Below, piece by piece: positions 36,375 to 45,034 of a stretch of DNA of 64,000 nucleotides. The notes under the pieces were generated by a model. That model made no database searches. It worked only from the letters and a program-made list of their open reading frames with translations, and had not been told where the DNA came from. The position numbers were made by a program, and so were the translations under genes. Each line of letters starts with the position of its first letter. Position 1 is the stretch's first letter. The DNA comes from Myxococcus guangdongensis. Its GTDB lineage: Bacteria > Myxococcota > Myxococcia > Myxococcales > Myxococcaceae. The DNA lies in assembly GCF_024198255.1 (NCBI RefSeq), contig NZ_JAJVKW010000018.1, forward strand, positions 122,615 through 186,614, written 5' to 3'.

Positions 36375-37355
36375 TCAGGGGACGGAGAAGGCGCCATTGC
36401 AGACGGCCGGGAACGCGGGCTCCTCGGACTCGAGGAAGCTGCACGCCGCGAACACCGCGCGGTCATCCCAGTGCGTCGCTCCGGCCCAGACGACGAGGGG
36501 TCCACGTGACGTGGGCGCGGTGAAGCGCAGACACCGCGCGGGCTGCTGCTCCAGCATACAGGCCACCTCCTTCACGGGCCCGGCGCCGGGCAGGGCCGCG
36601 CGCAGCTCCGCCACGCTCTGGTCCCTCCAGCGGACCGTCACCTCGGTGCGCGCGGGTCGATACACGCTCCACACGAAGGACGCGTCGTCGCAGCGGATTC
36701 GCCCCGCGCGGCTGGTGGACGCGGACGGCTGACACTTCTCGGGCACCGCCAGCGAGCGCCAGGGCAGGCGCGGCGGCAGCAACATCGCCTCCTCGTCGAG
36801 CAGCTCCCCCTCGGGGTTTCCCTTCGCCGCGAGGTACTCGAAGAGCTCCAGGCAGCGCGCCACGGCGGGCGGGGCGTTGTGCTTCGCCACGCAGCCCAGC
36901 TCGCGCTGTCGGCCGAGCGGCCCCGCCACGGACACCAGGTAGCCACCCGCGCGACAGGGGGTCGAAGCCTCCGTGCCGCCCTCCTCCGCGTCACACACCG
37001 CGAAGCGGGCCGCGGGCCACGAGCGGTCCGCCAACGGCAGCGCGCCCTCCGCCACCACCACGCGCTCTCCCAGACGTTCCACCAGCCGGGCCCGGGCCAG
37101 CGTCAGCACACGCTCGGCCGTCACGGCCTTGCGCTCGACGAGCCACACCGTGGCGTCACCACACTGATAGACGCGCGACGTGGCGCTGTCGGGGACCGGC
37201 GTGCACCCCGCGAAGAGCGCGCGCGCCGCCGGCAGGAATGGCCCCACGGGCGTGGCGCCCTCCGGCGGGACAGGCGGGACATGGGGCGCGGACGTCGCGC
37301 ACGAGCACAGGACGACACACCACCAGGCAGCTACCCACTTCCAGGCATTCGCCAT
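36375..37355 (-). CDS. Lipoprotein of unknown function
   Basis: 326 aa from the ATG at 37355 (MANAWKWVAAWW), giving a signal peptide with lipobox LCSC; a longer frame upstream has no features. The mature protein has about 12 cysteines spread through an alpha/beta sequence and a Pro-rich start (PHVPPVPPEGATPVGP). No family recognised. The next gene on the strand is the ABC ATPase 24 bp on, so it may be the first gene of that operon. Confidence 0.7.
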   Translation of the reverse strand: MANAWKWVAAWWCVVLCSCATSAPHVPPVPPEGATPVGPFLPAARALFAGCTPVPDSATSRVYQCGDATVWLVERKAVTAERVLTLARARLVERLGERVVVAEGALPLADRSWPAARFAVCDAEEGGTEASTPCRAGGYLVSVAGPLGRQRELGCVAKHNAPPAVARCLELFEYLAAKGNPEGELLDEEAMLLPPRLPWRSLAVPEKCQPSASTSRAGRIRCDDASFVWSVYRPARTEVTVRWRDQSVAELRAALPGAGPVKEVACMLEQQPARCLRFTAPTSRGPLVVWAGATHWDDRAVFAACSFLESEEPAFPAVCNGAFSVP

Positions 37356-37510
37356 GCGTCGGGATAAACACCCACCGCCCACCGCGTCAACCCAGGAGCG
37401 CACGGGGCGCCCAGCGCCGCACACAGCATCCCTCCTGAAAAGACACCGCGCGGTGACACCGGAACCCCGGGTCACCGCGCGGGCCTCGTCATGCGTCGAG
37501 AACGCCCGTC

Positions 37511-38179
37511 CTAGCGGCGGAAGGACTTCTCCATCTCCTTGGCCTGCCGCTCGTTGCTCGCGATGCCCTCGCGCGTGCCGCGCAAGAGCTCGCTGAAGGC
37601 GGCGTCGGTGCGGTACTTGTCCATGCCGTCCTTCACCATGTCCTGACCCTTCTTGCCGTCATCCGCGACGCGCGACAGGAAGTCCTTGTCGAACTCCCTC
37701 CCGTTCTTCTCGCGCAGCTTGTCCAGGTCCTTCTCCGCCTCGGTGATGGCCTTGTTCAGGCGCTCATCGACGCCCTCCATCTTCTTGTCGTAGCCCTCCT
37801 GCATCGCGCCGGAGCCGCCCGTGCCGGACTGGGGAGGCCGCGACAGGTCGATGGTCGCCACTTCAATCTGCTTGCTGTCCGCCCAGGCCTTCAGGCCGGA
37901 CAGGTGCCGCTTGTGGTCATCCACCAGCTTCTGCGCGAACGTGCGCACCTTTGCGTCCTGCGTCTTCTCCAGCGCCAGGTTGCCCAGGGCAATCTGCTTG
38001 GCGTCGAAGAGCGCCAGCTTGCCGACGTACAGCTCCTTCTCGGCCGCGGCCTCACCGATGCGCTTCTGCTCCTTGTGGTCCTTCTTCGCCTCGTCCGCGA
38101 GCGCGGAGCCCGTCATCGAGCCGAACACCAGCGCCGCCGCCAGGGCCGCCACACCACCACCACGATTCCTTCGAGCCAT
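37511..38179 (-). CDS. DUF4142 exported protein
   Basis: 222 aa from the ATG at 38179, with AGGAGG placed ideally. Signal peptide to about GSALADE. The rest is the helical DUF4142 bundle (ferritin-like): LALFDAKQIALGNLALEKTQDAKVRTFAQKLVDDH, then EGVDERLNKAI and a C-terminal helix with METh-type spacing. Members are periplasmic and of unknown role, often stress-induced. Divergent from the M43 protease gene across a 281-bp region that is the AT-richest in this part. Confidence 0.88.
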   Translation of the reverse strand: MARRNRGGGVAALAAALVFGSMTGSALADEAKKDHKEQKRIGEAAAEKELYVGKLALFDAKQIALGNLALEKTQDAKVRTFAQKLVDDHKRHLSGLKAWADSKQIEVATIDLSRPPQSGTGGSGAMQEGYDKKMEGVDERLNKAITEAEKDLDKLREKNGREFDKDFLSRVADDGKKGQDMVKDGMDKYRTDAAFSELLRGTREGIASNERQAKEMEKSFRR

Positions 38180-38401
38180 GCCGTCCTCCTGGACAGGGAT
38201 TGCCGGAAAGTGGTCCAGCCTCCGCGCCCCGGCAAACGACGCCCGCCCGTCAGCCCCTCCCCCCTGTGCGAGCCCTGTCGATTTCCCGTGGCCGCTCTCC
38301 GGGTATTTCCGAGCCAATTAAAGACATTTTACATCCACCCCTCCCGCTGGAGCACCCATGTCTCATACACCCACCCGCGCGGGCTCCCGTCTGTACAGGG
38401 A

Positions 38402-38431
38402 TTGACTCTCGCTGTTTCATTCGAGTATCCA
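38402..38431 (+). promoter_or_regulatory. Candidate sigma70-type promoter of the M43 protease gene
   Basis: TTGACT (38402-38407) and TATCCA (38426-38431) are separated by 18 bp, 30 bp before the start codon at 38461. The spacer is AT-rich for this genome. A CTGGAG ribosome site lies between. The rest of the 38180-38460 gap holds an AT-rich stretch near 38310-38335 that may belong to the divergent DUF4142 gene. Confidence 0.4.
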
Positions 38432-38460
38432 ATGAATCAGCAACTTCCCTGGAGTTGACA

Positions 38461-39348
38461 ATGATTGGCAGCGTCGCGAAGAGGAATGGTCGGCTGGCCG
38501 TGGTCGCGGGTGCACTGTTGAGCCTGGCCGCGTGTCGCGGTGACGAGGCTCCGGCGGCGGAGGCCCCGGCGGAGACCACGGAGCAGGTCGCGGCGCACCG
38601 CGGCTGCGCGGCGGAGGAGCCCTCGGCGGAGGAGCGTCAGGCCATCGACGCGTTCCTGGCCACGCGCAAGGGCGAGCTGCGCGCGGTGGGCTCGGTGACG
38701 GTGCCGACGTACTTCCACGTCGTCAACAAGGGCACGGGCATCGCGAACGGAGACATCCCCGAGTCGCAGATCAACGCGCAGCTCACGGTGCTGAACCAGG
38801 CCTACCAGGGCACGTCGTTCCGCTTCGTGCTCCAGGGCATCACCCGCACCACGAACTCCAAGTGGTACGCGCTCAAGAGCGGCAGCGCCAACGAGCGCGC
38901 CATGAAGAAGGCGCTGCGCCAGGGTGGCAAGGAGAGCCTCAACATCTACTCGGCGAACCTGAGCGGCGGCCTCCTGGGCTGGGCGACGTTCCCCTCCAGC
39001 TACGCGTCCAACCCGCAGCAGGACGGCGTGGTCCTCCTCTACAGCAGCGTCCCTGGCGGCACGGCGGCGCCCTACAACGAGGGCGACACGGGCACGCACG
39101 AGGTCGGCCACTGGCTGGGCCTGTACCACACGTTCCAGGGCGGCTGCACCGGCGCGGGCGACAGCGTCAGCGACACCCCGGCCGAGGCCTCTCCCGCGTA
39201 CGGCTGCCCCGCCGGCCGCGACACCTGCTCGGGTGGCGGCGCGGACCCCATCACCAACTTCATGGACTACACCGACGACAGCTGCATGAACACGTTCAGC
39301 GCCGGTCAGATCACGCGCGCCGATGACCTGACGGCGGCGTACCGCTAG
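38461..39348 (+). CDS. M43 (pappalysin/cytophagalysin-type) zinc metalloprotease lipoprotein
   Basis: 295 aa from the ATG at 38461. Lipobox LAAC, then a propeptide-like region (EEPSAEERQAIDAFLATRKGEL). The catalytic domain has HEVGHWLGLYH (H213, E214, H217, H223) and Met-turn FMDYTDDSCM. The cysteines of the family (GGCTGAGD, YGCPAG, DTCSG, DSCM) are kept. Matches the small single-domain M43B proteases common in myxobacteria; no PKD or P-domain follows. Likely surface-bound or released digestive enzyme. Confidence 0.92.
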   Translation: MIGSVAKRNGRLAVVAGALLSLAACRGDEAPAAEAPAETTEQVAAHRGCAAEEPSAEERQAIDAFLATRKGELRAVGSVTVPTYFHVVNKGTGIANGDIPESQINAQLTVLNQAYQGTSFRFVLQGITRTTNSKWYALKSGSANERAMKKALRQGGKESLNIYSANLSGGLLGWATFPSSYASNPQQDGVVLLYSSVPGGTAAPYNEGDTGTHEVGHWLGLYHTFQGGCTGAGDSVSDTPAEASPAYGCPAGRDTCSGGGADPITNFMDYTDDSCMNTFSAGQITRADDLTAAYR

Positions 39349-39383
39349 TCACGACGTTCGACCGACAGCCCATCCGTCGGACC

Positions 39384-39420
39384 CGACGCCGGGGTCTCCC
39401 ACGTGGAGGCTCCGGCGTCG
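39384..39420 (+). terminator. Hairpin after the M43 protease gene
   Basis: A 9-bp perfect stem (39384-39392 with 39412-39420), extendable by a G-T and a G-C pair, begins 36 bp after the stop at 39348. No T tract, but placement fits a terminator. It begins a 523-bp gap without an intact gene. Confidence 0.55.
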
Positions 39421-39727
39421 TCATGTCGGGTTGCGCAGTTGGTTGCCCTCCTGAAGCAGACGCCCCGCGAAGAGCCCGACCTCAGACGTCGCATCGCCTC
39501 GTTGCTCGACATCTTCGGATGTGCCGAAGCGTTCCCCGCCCTGCGGAGAGCTCTTCAGCCCCCCGCAGGAGTCCGATGAGCTCCATCTCACCGCGCGCCA
39601 TGCCGCGGCAGTCCTCGGCCTCCCGTCACGAGAGTTCGTGCGGCTTCATGAAGGAGCGGAGGCCTGGCTTCCACCCCGGTTCTCGCACGATGGGTGGTGC
39701 AGCGAGTGCCTGGCGTACTGTCGTTGA
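39421..39727 (+). pseudogene. Remnant of a small helix-turn-helix (excisionase-like) gene
   Basis: In one frame (39421-39579) the sequence reads as a plausible helical protein (LLKQTPREEPDLRRRIASLL, then FGCAEAFPALRRAL) and ends at a TGA. In the next frame, from about 39572 to 39727, it continues as ELHLTARHAAAVLGLPSREF and GWCSECLAYC. LTARHAAAVLGL resembles the helix-turn-helix of excisionase/MerR-like antitoxins (LTTQEAADLLGV). One frameshift would join both parts into a protein of about 100 aa. No start codon with ribosome site is evident. The remaining part of the gap to 39871 shows nothing. Confidence 0.3.
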
Positions 39728-39871
39728 TGTGCCAAACGTGCCCCGGTGAAAGCGGCCTGGAGGGCCAGGGGCTGTCCGGGTGGAGGTCTTCGCGGACCGC
39801 GTGCGATTCGCCGGGTGGCCCTTAACCATTCAGGGGAACGTGGGTTGTAGAGGACAACTCGGAGCCTCGAC

Positions 39872-41101
39872 ATGTCCCGCCTTCGCCTGCTTGCCCTCCT
39901 CGGTGTGTCCCTCGTCTCGGCGTGTTCCTCGTCAGCGAATGACTCGGAAGGCCCTCCTTCCGACGAGGGGGTCCTCACGGGCCCGGATGCCGGCACCCCG
40001 GAGGATGGGGGCACCTCCGCGGACAGCGGCACACCCGTGGACCCCACCGCTGACGCCGGGACGGAGGACGAGGACATCACCGCGAGCGTCTGCTCCACCC
40101 TCCCCTTCCCCTCCCCCTGTGTCGAGCCGCAGCCCGGGACCCTCGTCACCGCGGCGAGCGACTGGGGCGTGCCCGGCCCCCATGCCGTCACCGTGGAGCG
40201 CGTGGCGAATCCGCATCCGGTGGCACGAGGACAGGTCCTCACCTACCGGCCGACGGGGCTGACCTCCGTCCCCGTCCTCTTCTTCTCGCACGCGTTCGGC
40301 GCCACGGACGCGGACCTGTACGCCGAGCTGTTCCAGATGCTCGCGAGCCAGGGCTACGCCGTCGTCTTCGTCCCCTACCCGCTCACCCCCGACGTCGAGC
40401 GTCCGAACGAAGCCCGCTACGACTGTCTGTGGCAGGGCTTCCTCGCCGCTGTCGCCCAGCAGCAGGGCCGCTTCGACCTGACGCGCGTGGGGTTCTTCGG
40501 CCACAGCTATGGCGGCGCCGCGACACCGGACATGGCGCGCCGGGGCTTCGTCGAGCGGGGCTGGGGAAGCAACGGGCGGTTCATCTTCTCGATGGCGCCC
40601 TGGTACTCGTGGGGCCGCGACTACCCGACGCTGCCGCTCGACGTGCGCGCCGTCATCCAGGTGTACGCGGACGACGAGGTCAACGACCACGCCACCGCCG
40701 TCCAGGACATCTGGAACAAGTTGCCCACAGGCCTGGAGCGCGCGTGGCACACGGTGCAGAGCGACGCGTGTGGCTGCGGGCTCAACGCCACGCACACCGT
40801 GCCGATGTCCCGCGCGGGCCTCACCAACAACCCGGAGAACGTCCTCAACAGTCAGGACCGTCTGGCCGTCTGGCGACCGCTGCATGCGCTCGCCGTCTAT
40901 GCCTTCACCGGCAACAGCTCCGCCCGGGACGTGGCCTTCGGGACGGACCGGAGCCAGGGCCACTGGCTCGCCTGCCGGGGCCGACAGGTGCGCCCGCTCC
41001 TCACGAGCCGCACCGTGCCACTGCCCACCGCGTGCCACGCCTACACGTACCCGTACGCGGACCGCTGCCAGTACGCGGACCCCGGCACGCCCTGCCCCTG
41101 A
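39872..41101 (+). CDS. Alpha/beta-hydrolase lipoprotein
   Basis: 409 aa with lipobox VSAC and an acidic Gly/Asp/Pro/Thr linker (residues 20-70). The catalytic domain has FFSHAFGATD near the oxyanion strand and the nucleophile elbow GFFGHSYGG (Ser of GHSYGG). An acidic strand follows (VIQVYADDEVND) and a late His (DRSQGHWLACRG is a candidate). It resembles platelet-activating-factor acetylhydrolase/dienelactone-type hydrolases. Cysteines in the C-terminal 100 residues suggest disulfides. Substrate unknown; exported and membrane-anchored. Confidence 0.82.
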   Translation: MSRLRLLALLGVSLVSACSSSANDSEGPPSDEGVLTGPDAGTPEDGGTSADSGTPVDPTADAGTEDEDITASVCSTLPFPSPCVEPQPGTLVTAASDWGVPGPHAVTVERVANPHPVARGQVLTYRPTGLTSVPVLFFSHAFGATDADLYAELFQMLASQGYAVVFVPYPLTPDVERPNEARYDCLWQGFLAAVAQQQGRFDLTRVGFFGHSYGGAATPDMARRGFVERGWGSNGRFIFSMAPWYSWGRDYPTLPLDVRAVIQVYADDEVNDHATAVQDIWNKLPTGLERAWHTVQSDACGCGLNATHTVPMSRAGLTNNPENVLNSQDRLAVWRPLHALAVYAFTGNSSARDVAFGTDRSQGHWLACRGRQVRPLLTSRTVPLPTACHAYTYPYADRCQYADPGTPCP

Positions 41102-41114
41102 GGCCGGCCCTCCG

Positions 41115-42428
41115 TCACGGACTGCGCGGGCAGGCGGGCGGCTCCGATGGGCAGCGGCCGCCCGCGTCCTTCGGGGTTGTCTGCGTGCACTCCATGATGT
41201 GCTCGAAGGTGGTGCTCGTCGCCAGGTCGATGGCCGCGCCGTCCCACCCGCGCAGGATGCCGTGGCCCGCGCTGTACTCGATGCGCGCGTTCGCGATGAA
41301 CGGCGCCGCGGGCTCCTGGAACACCAGGATGGCCGAGCTCACGTCGAACGAGTCCGGCAGGTAGTTGCACCCGAACCCCGAGCACTGGCACGGCCCGCCC
41401 GCGTAGCGCACCACCACGGACTCCAGCCGGGACTCCGGGTTCAGCCCCTCGAAGCTGATGCCCGCCCAGGCCCCCACGACCGGGTGCTCCAGGGCCGACG
41501 TGAAGACGATGGGCTTCGCCGCCGTGCCCGCCGCGACGAGCGTGCTGTTCGCGAAGACCACGCGCAGCATCGTCTCCGGCTCGAAGCGCAGCTCCGCGCC
41601 CGCCTCGATGGTGAGCTTCGCGGGTGCGTTCAGCGCACCCACCTGGAGCCCCTCCAGCCGATACGGCACACCCAAGTCCTTCAACGTCGCGTCCGCCCCC
41701 AGGTAGTACACCGACGACGACGCGATGGACGGCCCCACGAAGAGGGTATCCTCCACGTTGCCCGTATACGTCCCCGTGGGCAGCGTCCCCAAGGCGTTGG
41801 GATTGACCATCATCGGATGGGGCCGTGCCTCGTTCCCCGCGTCCCGGATGGTCAGGTCCGACGAGCCCTCCGCGAACCCCGCCGTGCCATTGAGCATGAT
41901 GCCAGGCCCGCGCGAGTTCTGGATGGTGACGTGCTGGACGAACAGCGGCCGGGGACCGGGCAGCTCCGCGCCCGCGTTCACCCGCACCGTGGCCAGCGCC
42001 GCCCCAGGGTCACCTCCCCCCGAGAACACCACCCACGACAGCCGCGCCGAACCTCCCGTGCCAATGAGCAGCTCTCCCCATGGCCTGCCCGACTCGTCAG
42101 GATCGAAGCGGATGGGCTGCTCCTTGCTCCCCTCCACCCGGAGCACGCCTCCGCTGTCCACCTGGAGCGAGGCCCCAGGCGCGATGTGCACCGTCACACA
42201 AGGCGCCACGGTGACCTGTCCTCGAAGGGTCAGGTTGCTGGTGATGACGTGAGTGCTGCCCGCGGCCCAGGTCTCCGAGGTGGTCACCAGCCCCTGGTGC
42301 TCGACGGCCGCGCCCGAGACGGCGGGACACGACTTGCCATCGGGCGTTTGTGAGTCCTCGGAACAACCGGAGACCAGCATGGCACTCAGCATCAATGGAA
42401 GCACGAGACGTCGCGACGAGACCTGCAT
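41115..42428 (-). CDS. Parallel beta-helix lipoprotein
   Basis: 437 aa with lipobox VSGC. The mature protein consists of short strands typical of a right-handed beta-helix: VTVAPCVTVHIAPGASLQV, GGVLRVEGSKEQPIRF, LTIEAGAELRFEPETML and TLVAAGTAAKPIVFTS. The PIxF element recurs after each turn, as in many myxobacterial pectin-lyase-fold surface proteins. A Cys cluster near the end (PCQCSGFGCNY) is followed by a Pro/Cys tail. No catalytic Asp triad of pectate lyases seen, so likely a binding or structural protein. Convergent with the hydrolase gene (13 bp apart). Confidence 0.83.
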   Translation of the reverse strand: MQVSSRRLVLPLMLSAMLVSGCSEDSQTPDGKSCPAVSGAAVEHQGLVTTSETWAAGSTHVITSNLTLRGQVTVAPCVTVHIAPGASLQVDSGGVLRVEGSKEQPIRFDPDESGRPWGELLIGTGGSARLSWVVFSGGGDPGAALATVRVNAGAELPGPRPLFVQHVTIQNSRGPGIMLNGTAGFAEGSSDLTIRDAGNEARPHPMMVNPNALGTLPTGTYTGNVEDTLFVGPSIASSSVYYLGADATLKDLGVPYRLEGLQVGALNAPAKLTIEAGAELRFEPETMLRVVFANSTLVAAGTAAKPIVFTSALEHPVVGAWAGISFEGLNPESRLESVVVRYAGGPCQCSGFGCNYLPDSFDVSSAILVFQEPAAPFIANARIEYSAGHGILRGWDGAAIDLATSTTFEHIMECTQTTPKDAGGRCPSEPPACPRSP

Positions 42429-42599
42429 GGCACCTTCCCCAAGACGGATGGACTGCCCCCCTGCGCGCGACCATGGCCCATCCGCTCCGGCGCGCCAATC
42501 CCGTCGTTACAATCGTTTACATGCGCCACATACCCACGCGACATCGCGCGTCTTGAGTGCGCACCATCCCGAGAGGTCCAAGGTTCCTGGGGGTTCGCG

Positions 42600-42926
42600 A
42601 TGTCCCTGTGTCAGACCCGCCGTACCGATGTGTCCCGCGCCGTGTTCCTGGTCCTCGGCGCCTGCCTCCTGGTGGCGACGTCGACGTATGCCGCGCTCCA
42701 GGAGCGCCCTCTCGTCGCGGCCCGGAACGAAGCGCTGTCCTTCACCCCGCTGACGGACCTGTCCGTGCATCAGCAGGCCCTGGTCGACCTGTGGCGACGG
42801 CCCTCGACTCCATCGCAGTGGGGACAGTGGTTGGTGGACGGAGGGGTGTGGCAGCTGCGCAGGCTGCAGCCCCGGGAGTGGGTGAAGCAGCTCATGGCAT
42901 CGGGTCCGGGCGCCGAGCGGAACTAG
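42600..42926 (+). CDS. Small signal-anchored protein preceding a two-component system
   Basis: 108 aa, with a hydrophobic segment at 13-33 (VSRAVFLVLGACLLVATSTYAA) that may be a signal peptide or an anchor. The rest is a short helical domain with many Trp, Gln and Arg (VDLWRRPSTPSQWGQWLVDG, LRRLQPREWVKQL). It ends 10 bp before the response regulator start, so it is probably cotranscribed. It could be an accessory sensor or an inhibitor of the histidine kinase. No homologue recognised. Confidence 0.6.
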   Translation: MSLCQTRRTDVSRAVFLVLGACLLVATSTYAALQERPLVAARNEALSFTPLTDLSVHQQALVDLWRRPSTPSQWGQWLVDGGVWQLRRLQPREWVKQLMASGPGAERN

Positions 42927-42936
42927 ACTTCGACCC

Positions 42937-43653
42937 ATGGCCTCGTCACCCGCCTCCGCCATCGAAGTGCTCCTCATCGAGGACGACGCGCACCTGGCGC
43001 GGCTCACCGCCGAGTACCTGGAGCGTCAGGGCGTGAAGACCTGCATCGCGCGGGACGGAGAGCAGGGGCTGGTGGAGGCCTCGCGGCGCGCGTTCGACGC
43101 CATCCTCATCGACATCATGCTGCCCCGGAAGGACGGGCTCACCGTGTGCCGGGAGCTGCGGGAGCGCTCGGCGGTGCCCATCCTCATGCTCACCGCGCGC
43201 GGAGAAGAGGCGGACCGGGTGATGGGGTTGGAGCTGGGCGCGGATGACTATCTGCCCAAGCCCTTCTCGTCGCGAGAGCTGCTCGCGCGCATCCAGGCCC
43301 TGGTGCGCCGCAGCCGGGGACACCTGGGTCCCACGCGCGACGTGGTCCGCGTGGGTGGCCTCTCGCTGAACCGGAGCGCCATGCGGGCCTCGCTGAACGG
43401 ACAGACGCTGTCGCTCACGCGGCACGAGTTCACGCTGCTCCTGGGGCTCGCCGAGCGGGCGGGCCGGGTGCTGTCCCGAGAGCAACTGCTGGAGCTGGCG
43501 AAGGGCGGAGACCCGGAGGGCCCCGTGGACCGGGCCATCGACGTCCACGTATCCCGGCTGCGCCAGAAGCTGGGTGACGACGCGCGCAACCCGCGCATGC
43601 TCAAGACGGTGCGTGGCGTGGGGTACGTACTGGAACAGGGTGAGGAGTCATGA
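42937..43653 (+). CDS. OmpR/PhoB-family response regulator
   Basis: 238 aa. Receiver domain with acidic pair D16/D17, phosphoacceptor D59 (ILIDIMLP), T86 and K108 (YLPKPF). Winged-helix DNA-binding domain from about 140 (LSLTRHEFTLLLGLAERAGRVLSREQLLEL, then VHVSRLRQKLGDD and VRGVGYVL). Controls transcription after phosphorylation by the kinase encoded next, with which it overlaps by ATGA. Closest by pattern to CpxR/RstA-like regulators; target genes unknown. Confidence 0.95.
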   Translation: MASSPASAIEVLLIEDDAHLARLTAEYLERQGVKTCIARDGEQGLVEASRRAFDAILIDIMLPRKDGLTVCRELRERSAVPILMLTARGEEADRVMGLELGADDYLPKPFSSRELLARIQALVRRSRGHLGPTRDVVRVGGLSLNRSAMRASLNGQTLSLTRHEFTLLLGLAERAGRVLSREQLLELAKGGDPEGPVDRAIDVHVSRLRQKLGDDARNPRMLKTVRGVGYVLEQGEES

Positions 43654-45032
43654 AGCTCTCCGAGCACCTGCGCCCGCGCCGGATGTTCTGGCGCATCTAT
43701 CTCTACGGCCTGCTGATGCTGGGGAGCGCCGTCCTCGCCCTGGGCATCATCGCCGAGGCCATCGAGGCCCAAGGCGGGGGGCGCATTCCCGCGCTGGACC
43801 GCAAGCTCGAACAGGTGGTGAAGCTCGCGCCGACGGACGCACCCGAGCTCGAAGCGCTGATGCAGTCCATCGCCACGGAGCACGGGCGCAATGTCACGCT
43901 CTATGACCTGGAGGGACGATTGCGCCACAGCACGGCGAATCCTCCCCCTCCCATGCTCGACGAGAACGAGTGGAAGACCGTCCGTCTGGGGTACAGCTGG
44001 ATCACCCGCGAGGAGGGCCCGCTCTGGGTGACGCTCACATGGCGAGGCTCGACGCTGGAGGGCTACATGCTCCGCGATGCCTCCACCACGCGACGGGGCT
44101 ACTTCTATCTCGGCCTCGTCGTCACCGTCGTCCTGCTGGTGCTCGCGCTGCTGTCCATCCCGCTCGCGCGCGCCATCGCGTCTCCGCTGGAGCGACTGAC
44201 CCAGGTGGTGGGCGAGTTCGGCCAGGGGCAACTGTCCGCGCGCGCGAACCTGAAGGGCCGCAACGAGGTGGCGATGCTGGGCCGCGCCTTCGACGAGATG
44301 GCGGCGCGCAAGGAGGCCCTCATCCGGGGACAGAAGGAGCTGATGGCCAACGTCTCCCACGAGCTGCGCACGCCCCTGGCGCGCCTGGGCGTGACGCTGG
44401 ACCTCGTCGAAGATGGCCAGCCCGAGGAGCTGGCGACCCGGCTCCCGGAGCTGCGTCGCGACATCGGTGAGCTCCAGCAGCTGGTCGACGGGGTGATGCA
44501 GATGGCGAGGCTCGACCTGGAGACGAACCAGGCGGGACAGCCAGGACCGCGCGTCCAGCGGGTGAGCGTGTCGCTGCCGGACTTCCTGCGAGACACCGCC
44601 GAGCGCTTCCAGCGCGCCGCGCCCGAGTGTCCGCTCGCGCTCGAGCTGCCCGAGGCGCTGCCCGCGCTGGAGGTGGACCCGGTGCTGGTGCGCCGCGCGC
44701 TCCACAACCTGCTCGACAACGCGCGCAAGTACTCGGGGCCGGGGAGCGCCGTGACGCTGCGGGCCTCCGTCGATGGAGACACCGTGCGACTGGAGGTCGA
44801 GGACCGGGGCATCGGCGTGAGCGCCACGGACCTGCCTCAGCTCACCACGCCCTTCTTCCGCACGGACCGCAGCCGCGCGCGGGAGACAGGTGGCGTCGGG
44901 CTGGGGCTCACGCTGGTGCGCCGCATCGTCGAGGCGCACGGCGGCACGCTGTCGTTCCAGCACGCCCCGGAGCAAGGCACCCGCGCGACGCTCGTGTTCC
45001 CGAAGTCGCCGGGCCTCCAGTCCGCGGCCTGA
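43650..45032 (+). CDS. Membrane sensor histidine kinase (EnvZ/CpxA-like)
   Basis: 460 aa. Two membrane helices (about 14-36 and 150-172) flank a periplasmic sensor of about 110 residues. Then HAMP (RAIASPLERLTQVVGEFGQGQL), HisKA with H237 in NVSHELRTPLARL, and HATPase with N-box NLLDNARKYS, G1 DRGIGV and G2 GGVGLGLTLV. Cognate kinase of the overlapping response regulator gene. The sensor sequence gives no ligand clue; envelope stress would fit the CpxA-like layout. Confidence 0.94.
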   Translation: MKLSEHLRPRRMFWRIYLYGLLMLGSAVLALGIIAEAIEAQGGGRIPALDRKLEQVVKLAPTDAPELEALMQSIATEHGRNVTLYDLEGRLRHSTANPPPPMLDENEWKTVRLGYSWITREEGPLWVTLTWRGSTLEGYMLRDASTTRRGYFYLGLVVTVVLLVLALLSIPLARAIASPLERLTQVVGEFGQGQLSARANLKGRNEVAMLGRAFDEMAARKEALIRGQKELMANVSHELRTPLARLGVTLDLVEDGQPEELATRLPELRRDIGELQQLVDGVMQMARLDLETNQAGQPGPRVQRVSVSLPDFLRDTAERFQRAAPECPLALELPEALPALEVDPVLVRRALHNLLDNARKYSGPGSAVTLRASVDGDTVRLEVEDRGIGVSATDLPQLTTPFFRTDRSRARETGGVGLGLTLVRRIVEAHGGTLSFQHAPEQGTRATLVFPKSPGLQSAA

Positions 45033-45034
45033 GC

